Of a stretch of 64,000 bases of DNA, positions 10,021-20,800 are shown one piece after another (position 1 is the stretch's first letter; each line of letters opens with the position of its first letter). Both the position numbers and the translations under genes were made by a program. The notes under the pieces are model-generated. The model was not told the DNA's origin. It did no database searches and saw only the letters and a program-made list of their open reading frames with translations. The stretch is from Smittia aterrima (Eukaryota > Arthropoda > Insecta > Diptera > Chironomidae): the NCBI GenBank assembly GCA_033063855.1, contig CP093831.1:5332001-5396000 (forward strand), given 5' to 3'.

Positions 10021-12669
10021 CTTTGAGATGAGAGCGATAAGAACAAATGAAAATTTTAATAATTTTTAGATAAGACCAGAAGCTGAATGGGACATTGGGG
10101 TGCAGTTGGAAGTGAATCCTAATTTCTCCGTAAATTGCTTTCTGAATGCTAAGCCTCTCAAACGCTCACATGTGCTCACATCTACGACACGATGGTGAAT
10201 GTATCCAATTTCATCCAATTTACTTTTTCAATGCGTCTCGGAAGATTTGCTCTGCCTTCAGAAGCATTGGGTTCGGTTTCACTTCAATGCGGCGATTGGA
10301 TTTTGATTCAATCTCCGACGTCATATTCCACCACAAATCGTCTTGAAACATCTCGAATGGTTTGAGTGTTTCTCCGAAACTTTTGGACTTGATAATGATG
10401 CCTTGAAATTTTGAATTTGTTTATAATTTTGTTTTTGTTTTCTTTAAATCAGAAAACGAGAATTATTTCTGGGTAAAAGAAACATTTCTCAAAAGGAAAA
10501 CTTTGAAGCGTTGTATAATTAGTTTACTAATAAGATTTAAGCTTCCGAAAGGAATCACTACGACCTTGATGAACCCACGAAACTTGAGACTTTCATAGAA
10601 CCCGCAGAAAGGAAAGACTTCAAGTGTCGGATATCGCGGAAGCATAAAGGGACGAAGAAGAAGCTCTACTCGCTTACCTGTGAATAATCCACCAACAATC
10701 GCGATGCTTAGAGTCGAGAGAATGCCGAATAACTGATAGGCTGCTTGCTTCTGGGATGATCGCCCGAAGCCCTAAACAATTAAGAACGAAAAGCATGAAA
10801 ATCTTTCGACGGCAAACAAAATTCGCGCATCAAATATTAAGCTAAAGAAATTTCCATTGAGATGCTGTGATTTCGTTAGATTGCCGACACGCCACTGCTT
10901 ACCCCAATTATCATTTCATGCTCATCTTCCAAAAGCGTTGAATTTTTCATTCCGGGAAAAATGGTGTAGAGCGAATCACCGTAGGCGGCTGCCGTAGCGA
11001 AGTATGCGAAAATGGCCGAAAAGAGAGCCGAGAGGATTGCGGGCATACCGTGAAGATTGTGAACTCCGCAAGTGTCTTAATTTATGGAGAAGGGAAAACG
11101 AGAAACGGGGAATTAATGAGCGGAAACATCGATATTTAAGTTGAATAGAAATTATTCTCTTTTGGTGCAGAAAGCGACAGCGAAGCTTATTAAAATTTAT
11201 TTCTCGCAAGGCTGGAGAAAAAGTCACGAGCGGAACTAAAAGTGTCTTTCAATAAGCTCGTGAGTCACAATCGTGAAATATTTACCTGCGATGCGTCCTT
11301 TTTCCAGCATTTTTGGCTAAACCCAATGATAAATCATCAAGTGGCAAGAAAAATAAAATTAATTGCAACAGATTGCAGGGGCAAAAATAATTAAAAAACT
11401 TTACGCTCAAATAACGATATCCAATGACTGAGAGAGCACCGGCCAAAGCTCCAACAATAAGCGCTCCCACAGGATGAATCAATAAATTCACAACTGATCC
11501 CACTGCAATGAGAAGTTTTTATATCACACGTGATGCCGTGAACTTTTTTTTCCATTGCAGTCGAACCCCCTTTCCACCTCTTCTCCAGTCTCATCGTGGC
11601 AGGGAGGATTCACTAACAAGAAATCGGAAATTAAATTTAATTACCGGCAACGCCACCAGCGAGAGTTGAGTTTTGAACGTGCACCATGTCTAATTTATTG
11701 TCCTTGCTGACCAAGGCAGAAACGATAAATGCGGTGACCGTGCAGGCGGCTAATGATAAATAAGTGTGTAAGATTGCACGTTCTTGCTCTGGTCCATCGA
11801 CGAGAGCTGAATTAAAAGATGGCCAGAAGATCCACAGGAAAACACTGCCGACCATTGCGAAAATGTCAGAGTTGTATGATGCTCCTTCGAGTTCTCCTGG
11901 TTTTGCATTCTCTTTCGTTGGACGTAGAATGAAACTAACAGCGAGACCAAAATATGCGCCAAACGCATGAACAGTTATCGAACCACCAACATCCACAATC
12001 TAATTTATGCGTGAGTAGCTAGTTTAAATAAAATCTCTTCGAGTACTTCAATAAACTTTACCTTCATCAGCTCAATTTGCAAAAACTCATTCGAGGCGAA
12101 TATCGCGATCTCAATCAAACCCATCACTAAAAGTTGAATTGGTGAAATTCTCCCTAGCAATGCTCCCATGCTGATGAGAACACTTGCAGCCGCAATATCT
12201 GCTCCAATTAAATTCATCAACGAAAGTCTGAAAAAAACTTGTAAACCTCGTGAAATTTATTGCTGGCAAAGCTACCAACTTGATGGTTCCGTGTTCCATT
12301 TCCCAAAAACCTCGCATTAGAATCGCCCACTGGATGCAAAGTGCGGCCACGAACAAATTTAATCCTGTAGCACTGTATCCGTAACGTTTGAGGAAGGTCA
12401 TCAGGAATCCGAACCCTATAAATATCATGACGTGTACGTCTTGGAAGTCTGTTGGGAATAGAAACGTTGGCTGCGATATCACGTGACACATAAACTCGAT
12501 CACTCTTACGTGCGTATTTCGGGATAATGAAGCCTTCCTCAGCCTGCGTTCCATTTTTCGGAAGTAAGCCATCATCGTAATCCGTATAAACCCCGAAAAT
12601 TACGAGAAACACAAATTGAATTGCGAACAGGAGAACGTAGCCTGAAGCTCCCGTGCCCGGTGTGTTCAT
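9917..12669 (-). CDS. Rh50: Rh50-type ammonium transporter (Rhesus glycoprotein family)
   Basis: Polytopic membrane channel for NH3/NH4+ (Amt/Rh superfamily). Exons, minus strand: 12669-12510, 12448-12280, 12227-12062, 11999-11645, 11502-11405, 11316-11286, 11075-10903, 10771-10678, then either 10401-10220 (475 residues) or 10020-9917 (449 residues). All phases join. The start is the ATG at 12669 (MNTPGTGASGY), as the frame further upstream opens only with GTG. Rh signatures: GVYTDYD near the N terminus, HFQDVHVMIFIGFGFLMTFL, GGSITVHAFGAYFGL with pore His176, and DTCGVHNLHGMPA with pore His335, matching the twin-histidine pore of the family. About 12 TM segments are expected. Exon 6 is only 31 nt. 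The intron 2 donor is a weak GTTGGT, required to keep frame. The family call is firm; the choice of last exon is discussed separately. Confidence 0.93.
10220..10401 (-). other. Rh50: Rh50 proximal alternative last exon
   Basis: The acceptor is AAATTTCAAG|GC. It also completes the Gly codon of exon 8 and gives GIIIKSKSFGETLK, then QDDLWWN and a 40-residue Lys/Arg/Glu tail ending in a TAA stop at 10222-10220. It aligns with the start of the distal exon (G-hydrophobic-KS-x-x-F...DD-[LV]-[WY]-W), which suggests exon duplication. It has no in-frame ATG before its last third, so an ORF search from start codons misses it. Confidence 0.78.
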
Positions 12670-15600
12670 CTTTAATTTAGTTCCGTACACTAGGATGAGA
12701 AGAGAGAAGCCAGTTCAGTTAATCACTTTTGGTCAACGTCAATTTGATTCTTGACTTTAAAGTTTTCACTCAAAACGATGGGAACTAACTCGTCGAGATG
12801 CTCTTGAATTCAGTCTAATTTGAGGAATGAAGATAACTTGTCGTGCTTGTTTGGTTAACGAAATAGAGTTTGACTATGTTTGCTAAGCAAATTTTGCCTA
12901 TCAGCAAACGTAAACAAGTTATGAAAGCTCTTTATTCTCTTTAAGTTGTTTCAAATTTATTCATCGCTCTTGAGTCGAGAGAAATGCATTTTATTCAGAT
13001 GAGAAATTTTAAATGCTTTTCAATTACAAAAATCAAGAAGTTCTCAACGAAAAAAATTCCTTTCCATTTTAATTGCTTCAACTTGGACGATTCGTCCGTT
13101 TCAAGAAAAATTTGTTTGAGGGAAAGCTTCAGGAATCAAAGAAGTTTCACTAAGAAGCGTGAATAACGTCACAATTAGCTGCACTTCTTTTTACTTAATC
13201 ACTCTCTGCTTTTCGTTCTGCAAAGCACGAGAAAAGCTGTAAACGTGCCAGCGACTAATTAGCAGCTTTAAAAGCTTTCACGACAAACGAGTCGAATTAA
13301 TTTAATTCTAAGAAATAATTTTAATTATTTACAATTGAACGAGAATGACAACGGACCCGATCTAATCACGTTGATGTCAAACAGAAAACTAAATCAATTT
13401 TCTTCTCTTCCAACGAAATCGCTTGGCTGATTTGAATTTAAGTTGTGGATGTGAGGGGGATAGACCACGCTGACCGATAATCAACTTGAACAATTTTCGA
13501 AATCAATTCTAAATGAAATATTCAAATAAAGTGGATGAGCGGCATTATCGTGGCCACGCCGCTCGCACTTGAAAACATCAATTGGAGTGAGTTTGTTTAT
13601 CGTCGATTCTCTTTGAAATGTTGGAGGGAACGAGCATCTGATTGTGAAGGGCATCATCGTGGAGATGATCGCGATTCGCAATTTACGAAATCAATTAGCG
13701 ATGATGGAAGCGCGAGCACATTGTGCGATATTCCAGCGACGGCTCAGTATTCATCTGAATGATTTATCGCCATTACAACTGACAACTGGCTTCGTGATTA
13801 ATGATCGTTTCATTCGGCGGCATTGCATTTTCGGTCGTCCTTATGTGGGCACCATGTGTCAATGATGTCGTTAGTGAACGAGTGAATTGAAATAAATGGG
13901 AGTCTCTCCTCCCTGTCTGGACCGCAGATTAATCGGCAAAATGACCTTCACGTGACATCAAACGAGATAAATCACTCGAGCTGAGGAAGGAAGATATTTG
14001 AAGCGAGAGAGAGAGAAAGTAAATTCAATTAGATGTGCACACGGAAAGCCCGAAAAGCTTTGATCACGAGATTTTCTCTTAATGTCAAGAACAACGATAA
14101 ACCTCCTTGGTAATGATTTCGTTTGTTTATTTTCCTTCTCCTCTTGCGACCAATTGATTACTTTGAGTCACAACCGAATCGTCTTGGGGCTCTTTTGTCG
14201 ACGATTACTGTCTCATTTCCTTCATTGGATCGATTGATGATAATTTTTATTGTTAAGGAAATCGCTGACAGTTAAAGATTCTCGTAAGCTCTGAATCGTT
14301 CGTTGGTTCATTCGCCTTATGAAAATATTTTAAAAGAAGCTTGCCTCGTTTCATCCCCAGACGCTCTTCAAACACCAGAACTCAAATCTCATAACTCAGA
14401 AGAAAAAAGCGCAAAACGTAGAACGCAAAACCAAACCGTCTGCTCGACAAAATACACTTCAGTCGTTACGAGAGGAGAAGAAAAGTTTCAATTTGCTTTC
14501 AATAAAGAAATTTCAATGAAAAGAAAATCTCGTTGCGTCTTGGTTTTTCTCAATTCTTCTTTCGACTTGTGCTCTGCCTCAACGTCTCTCCCAATCCTGC
14601 TCTCAAGTACAATATAATTGATTAATGTTCTTTCATTGATCCAAAATTTGATATCAGGCGAAGACGGAGAAACACCAGAAATGTTTTCTGTTGTTCATGA
14701 GATTGGCTTGTTAAAGTGAATGATTTAGTGGAAAGCTGGAATGTTTCCGGAATGATGGAGACGCCTCAGACACATAGCACGTGGCGTTCTATCATCGCCG
14801 CTCTCGAAATCAGTTTGACGCTTTCAATCTCAGCCAGCCCTCAAGCGGAAGAAATTTTTGTCTTCTGAGAATCACAAATAGGCTTTTGTTATTGAAACAA
14901 AAGTTGAAGAGAAAGCTCATTATAGATTAATATCATTGTTATTATCAGACAGGCACAATGAATAATAGAAATTTGTAGAATGATATCGTCGTCAGAGCCG
15001 AAACGACAAAAGAAGGCTGAGTGAGATCTTTTCGAAGAGTTAAATTATTTAAAATTAGTAATCCACGCTGACAATCAACAGAAAAAGAAGCTTTCGAATT
15101 CCGGCCGTTGCCCTATAATTATTCAAAACAAACATTGGGAAATTTGTAGCTGCTCAGCAATGAATCATCTAGAGCTACTTAAGAAATCAATCAATTTCAA
15201 TTACAAGTTCTCGAAGTGAAAAGCTCGATGATGTTTAATCAAGGACGAAAAATGAGAAGGAGGAATGGAAGATAATTTGAATGTAATTTGTTTTCCTTCA
15301 TTCTCATTTCGTTCATCACAAATCGAAGAGCTCACTCAACATCATTCTCTAGCGACCAGGTCAAGAGCTGCTCGAAAATATTTTGTCTTCTGTAGTTGTT
15401 GTCGTAAGTTGGTTATTGATCGTGATTTGATGTTCATTGGAGTGAAGCCTTGAAATTGGTGATCCAGTTTCATGATTTCAGAAGACGTGACCAAAAACCT
15501 TTTTGCTGTCTCCTAGGTATTGCAATTTTAAACGTTTCAGGCATCGTCCTTGATAGCTTGGGAAGTTTGCACAAGTCTTTTTTAATCCAATCATTATCTG

Positions 15601-15907
15601 GTCAGTTTACGAAGCAATCAACAACATCAACAGTTTCGAACTTAATTTTCCTCAGCGTCATAATTTCTGTTTCTCTTTTTTCCCACTGAAAAGTGCAAAC
15701 GAAAAGTTTCATTTTGTGCAACGCGGGAAATTAAAAAACTTTCATCTTCACCAGTTTTCCTTGGTCGGATTATTTCATCAAAATATATTTTTCACACACA
15801 ATTTAAAATTATCTACGATGAAACTTAAAGTTAAAAAGTTATAAAAAGTTGATTACGTGAATGACAGTTCATTAATCCAAAGTTTCCTTTTTTGTCACTT
15901 GGTGTCT
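12670..15907. other. Intergenic upstream of Rh50
   Basis: About 3.2 kb between the Rh50 start and the stop of the next minus-strand gene. It contains a (GA)6 run at 14005-14016 and a less AT-rich, stop-poor stretch at about 13530-13870 with overlapping open frames on both strands. None shows splice partners or recognisable motifs. It probably holds the Rh50 promoter, but no TATA-like site is clear. Confidence 0.55.
14005..14016. repeat. (GA)6 microsatellite
   Basis: Six GA units in intergenic DNA; seen directly. Confidence 0.9.
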
Positions 15908-16576
15908 TTAAGCTTCGTCGTCCACTTGCGCGGGAGTGTAGCTGTTGACATTTTCAATCGGCGCGTCCACAATTACTTTCTTCAACACAAAGTAGAGAAT
16001 TCCGCCGATGAGAAGGTTGCAAATGGCAACAATTAAAATGATTGCCCAAGCCGGAATCGGAAGGCCGCCTTTTTCATTTCGAGGGGAGATGAGCAAGAGA
16101 GAGAAAAGTTTAATTAAATGTCATCATCGTGCAATTAAAAAACAATTTATGATTAAACTCACGATGGGAGCGTGTCACTGTGCGACGTCCTCGAAGAATT
16201 TTGCGTCTCGCTTCCGTCTCCTCAGCACACAAGCTCAGCAAAACTAAAATGTCATGAGGAAGTGAGCGAAATTTAATTAATTATCACGGCATTAGTCATC
16301 AAGACGCTTCGTGGAATTTCTAGCAACTCATAACGTGCTGGATACTTCTTATCAGCGTTTTATGCTCTTTTTTTGTTCAAACTAATTTTTGTCCGAGTCG
16401 TAAAAACATTGAAATCCATTTAAAAATCGATGTTAAAGGGAGTTCAAAGTTTGAGCTTCAAACTTTTCAATTAATCTAATGAAGCAGAACATAAAGTTCT
16501 ACCTTTTTTAAATAACTTCTATGAGCTTACCGAGCAGAATTGCGAAATAGAAAGCTTTATTCTTGAACAGCTTCAT
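15908..16576 (-). CDS. Small secreted-type single-pass membrane protein, 95 residues
   Basis: Model, minus strand: 16576-16531, 16243-16163, 16068-15908; 96 codons including the TAA stop. The donors (CTCG|GTAAGC, CATC|GTGAGT) and acceptors (ACATTTTAG, GAAATGAAAAAG) join in phase 1 both times. Residues 1-21 form a signal peptide (MKLF then FYFAILLVLLSL). Residues 25-43 are strongly basic with several dibasic sites (ARRK, RGRR). Residues 48-71 are one TM helix (PAWAIILIVAICNLLIGG). The 24-residue tail is acidic at its end (VDDEA). This predicts a type I membrane protein with a short extracellular basic segment, or a precursor cut at RGRR. I do not recognise the family. The signal peptide is created only by splicing exon 1 to exon 2, which supports the model. 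Confidence 0.75.
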
Positions 16577-16594
16577 GTTGCCTTAAGTCTCAAG

Positions 16595-16601
16595 TTTTAT
16601 A
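16595..16601 (-). promoter_or_regulatory. TATA-like element of the small membrane protein gene
   Basis: TATAAAA on the minus strand, only 18 bp before the ATG at 16576. If it is a real TATA box, transcription would begin at or just after the ATG. It may therefore be chance, or the 5' leader is almost absent. Confidence 0.3.
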
Positions 16602-16810
16602 TTGATCGAATCTAAAATTAGAAACCAAATTAAATTCCCAAAGTTTGATCGTTTGAAAGTAGAAACTTTCTGCGTATCTCATTCGGTTTAGTGAGAAATG
16701 TCACACCTTAAACTTCACTTCGTTTCGAAATAGCGATGTGGAACGAAAGAAAAACGACTAAAGAATGGCTGAGTTGTAGGGAATTCAACACGAGAAACTT
16801 TTCCGCTATC

Positions 16811-16964
16811 TTATCAACCACTTTCTGCTGCCAAATTACAGGTGTATGCGTGCTCAAGTTACAATGAAACGCGATAAGATAAGATAAAGCGCGAATTGAT
16901 GGTGTTAACAGGCATCACAGGGTGGCACGTTATTCGCTTTGTTGTGAATGGAATTGCTGATAAG
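16811..16964. promoter_or_regulatory. GATA-factor motif cluster
   Basis: TTATC at 16811-16815, three back-to-back GATAA units at 16873-16887 and TGATAAG at 16958-16964. All lie 235-390 bp upstream of the small membrane protein ATG. One more TTATC is in its first intron (16349-16353). GATA factors drive gut, fat-body and blood-cell genes in insects, so expression in such tissue is inferred. Confidence 0.45.
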
Positions 16965-17758
16965 CGATGGTGACGAAACGAGTTTGTAAGAATCTGACTC
17001 AAATTCTCTTTAAAGCTACATTCGTCAACAAGCGAAGAAACCTCAAACTTATGCAAACGGAGATGTTTGCGTTCCATTCGCTTTCCTAAATTACCATTTG
17101 ACATATTTCGTTTTGCCACAGTCTTGTTTACATTTCTCGCGTAAATCCTCTGCCGGGAAATGCTTTTCGTTTGTCTGCTTGGTTACCGTAGCCACCGTTA
17201 AGCTTCCTCTTTGCAGCGGAGTTGAAATATTTCCTTCTCTAAGAACGAAATAGAACACAAACGAGCGTGGGAGTGAAATGAAAATTTAATCAACATTTTT
17301 TACCACGATGCAACATCAAAAGGAAACTGTCAAGATTCTCTTATAACGTTGATATTAAAAGAAGAATTTTCCGGTTAACGTTTTACTTACAATCGTTTGA
17401 AAATATGAGAAGATTTCTCAAATTTTCCAATACTTGACTAACTCAACAAGCCTTCCCTTGTTTTTCATTGAAATTTTTAAATTTTATCCTCTGTCGCCCA
17501 CGAATGAATGAAAATATTCAAAATAGGAAAGTAATTGTTCGAAGAAAAACGACAACATCGCGCATCAACGATAACGCGAAATTGACGGATTCCCCTCATT
17601 CATCAAATTTCTTTCCATTTCGTTGCACAAACATTGACTTTGAAGATGACGACTAAGGTATTTCTTCCTCGACGTTGTTGGCAATCTCAACTCAAGGGAT
17701 ATGATGGAGCACTCGAATCCAAAATAATATCTCAACGACTTTACAAGCACACGGAAAA
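16965..17758. other. Intergenic between the small membrane protein gene and the dynein 3' end
   Basis: About 0.8 kb. The plus-strand frames at 17468-17656 and 17634-17822 are unsupported. Nothing else recognised. Confidence 0.55.
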
Positions 17759-17764
17759 TTTATT
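17759..17764 (-). terminator. Polyadenylation signal of the dynein heavy chain gene
   Basis: AATAAA on the minus strand, 77 bp beyond the stop codon at 17842-17844. Confidence 0.6.
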
Positions 17765-17841
17765 CACTCTTGATATCAAAAATAGAAAGTTACAAAGAAA
17801 AATTATGCAAATTAAGTCTTGAGATGAACGATGTTCATATT

Positions 17842-20800
17842 TCAGTCGTTGAGACTTAAAATCGAAGCTGTTCCACGATTGACCCAATGATTCGGACTTT
17901 TATCCGTGTTCAGTTGAATGAACATAACAAAATTGGATGAATGTCCAGTCGTAGCAAGCACGCCTCGACGTTCTGTCGTTTTGTAAATGGGACATTCATA
18001 TTTCTTCTTCTCTTCGTCGAGTAGCTCTGCTGTTTTTATCGATGGCGTCATCGTAACCACTGGAATCGTATCGAAGAGAATTTTTGGCAACGATTCATCG
18101 AGCATTGCTTCCGTTCGATTCCATCTAGCTCCTTCCAAGAACAAACCCTATGAGAAACAATTGAGAATTAGACGCGTCTCGAACAAGAATCGTTGAGAGA
18201 ACACAAAAAAAATCCATTTAAATGAATAAAATTTTCCATTACTCACGGAAAAGGCAACAACGTCTTCGTTTGTTAGCCTTTTATCCTGTTTTATTATGTG
18301 AAAGCATTGACGACAAAAATGAAGGAAAAATGTAAAGAAATTGAACATTTTTTTTATCTCTCGCGTTCACTTGGAAGAGACGAAAGAGTGCAGGGATGAT
18401 GGGAATTGAAAAGAAAGGAAGTGGATTCAGTTGAACATTAAAATCGTTGAGCTTTTGATGCGACACGAAATGAACTTTTACAATCATGACTGAAGGCAGA
18501 ATTTGCTTAAGGTAAATTAAATTCAAGGTTAAAGAACTTAATAGAAATATCAAATGGAATTCCATTTGAGTACAGAAAACAAAGAGAGTCATTCTAGGAA
18601 TGAAGAGTTGCACAAAAAGCTCATCAATTCGATGGGGGATTTGACACGTTTCAGCAATTTATATTCCAATATAAGCAAATCCATTCTCACCCTAAGGTAA
18701 ACACCCATTTCCGGTTGCTCTTGTGCCTCCATTTCGAAATCGGTAACTTCGAACTTCATATGAAGGTGATCGATTTGCAGCTGATTTTTCCTCGAGTGAT
18801 TTTGAAGTACGCCAGTGAGGAAAGATTGTGTGAAGTAGAATCCACTGAGCCAATAAACTGTCGGTTCACCTTCATCAAGCCATCGCTTTAGAAATGATAA
18901 TCGCATGAGAAAATCGTTGATGTAAGAGCCGAGTGGTTTCAACGATGGATAACTTTTCTGTGCCCAGGCTGATGGTAACTTTCCCAACGACATCGCTTTG
19001 TGAATTCTCTCAAGCTCAGGGACCATTGCGAGCTGTCCGAGAATTGCTCGTCGAGTGTCATTCAACGACGACTTAATGAAGTTCAAAAGCCGGTTAAAGC
19101 GGATGAGTTCCTGACGGAGAACTGTGTTCATTGAATTCGTATATTCCACTGGGAATTTCTCGGCAGCGGCATCCTCGTCAAAAGGTTCCGGCAGACGACG
19201 TGCGATGTCGAGACAAAGTGTAAGCACTGGATCAACAACTTCCTGTTCCTGACCACTGTCGACTTTTCGTGACGATGAAATTAATTGTGTCTGTGTCAAG
19301 AGTACACCTTGAATCAACTGTGGAGCAGAGAGTAACAATGTTAAGTTCGTGTTGAATGAGTTAGCGCGTCAAGAAGAAGACTACTTACATTGTTTGTCTC
19401 GTTAAAGTTCTTCGTGATGTCAGCATTCTCATGTAAACCAAAAACTTCTGGACTTGGTGTCAATGGCATCGTTGAAATAGCATCTAAGCTGTTAAGTCGA
19501 TCTGGCATCAAAGGCATAGCATAATCTCCGGAATCCGACAGTTGGTAACTTTTGAAACGAAAAATTCAATTTTAAAAGCGACTTTCATTTCAAATGAAAT
19601 TAAAAACTTTTTCTTTCTCTCTTTCCGATCCTCGAAGCAAATTAAAATAAATTCACGGAAAAGTCGCAGCGTTCGAATGACGAAAAGTTTTCGTGAGCAA
19701 GGTTGAAGCTCGCGCTAGGGGAGACGAGACTCGTTCTTTAAACAAATGAAAAAATAATAAACTCACTTGTCAACCGTGACAGCATCTTCATTGTAAAATT
19801 TATCCAACAGAGAGAGAAGCAAGCGACGATCCTTATCGTCAGTGACGCGGCCACCTGCGGAAGAGATGCCACAAGCAGAAATAAAATGTTGATGCGGACA
19901 GTGATGAATTTGTCGTCAACGTTACCGTAATTGCATTCGCCAGTCAAGTATTTGTGTCCCTCAAAAGGTATTTCTCTATACTGCTCCAAAAACATTTTTA
20001 ATTGCATCAAAGAAATTCTAAAATGTTTACAGAAAAATAATTAATTATTTAATTGACGACGAAAACATTTCATCAGAGCCTCAGGTTCTATTCTTAGACA
20101 TCTGAGAACTTTATATTGCAGCTCTATTTCAAAGAGAAAACTCACTTCAAATCGGATTCGTTGAATTCGTATGGAATATTCCAGCCAAGCGGTCCAAAGT
20201 CTCGACGTTCTTGCACAACAGCATGGAAGAAGACGAGCGAGAAGATTCCTCGGAACCAAAGTTTCTCTATTTCTTCTCCACCTCCAGGCGGTTTTAAAAA
20301 CTCATCATCAACCAACGGATCAGAATTGAATGATCTCAGCATGTTGAGCTTCAATCCCTTTGGCGCTTCGTTTGTCATTTTCACAGAGTTTTGTAGAACG
20401 GCGACGGGAAACGTTTTGCTGGGATAAGATGTAATCCACAAACGATAATTCTTGTGAGCTGTCCCTTCAAGACCAGGATCCATGCACAGTCGTTCAAGTT
20501 CGCCCATCCAAGATTCAGCAACATGACAGTTCTGTAGAACAACCCAGTTTCCTAGACGAATGCTATCTTCAATCAGTTTCTCAGCTCTTGGTCCTTGACC
20601 TTGACCAAGAGAGATTGATTTGCATCTGAAAATTCATAGATTACAATAAATTCAAAGATTAAACGATCAACGTACTTTTCACTCATGCCGTGTTCCTTTG
20701 CAAACATCATTAGGTTGTCCATCGGATCAGAGCCAGGGGATAAAATGAAGACGAGCGGAGTGAATGGATTGCTGTCCGAAAAAGATGATTGAAGGTCAAA

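Noticed and set aside
10463..10645. 60-codon minus-strand frame between Rh50 exon 8 and the alternative tails
   Set aside because: It lies in the intron, is not in phase with exon 8 and has no Rh similarity.
17180..17197. X-box-like GTTACCGTAGCCAC
   Set aside because: A one-off match lying about 600 bp from a gene with no ciliary link; expected by chance.
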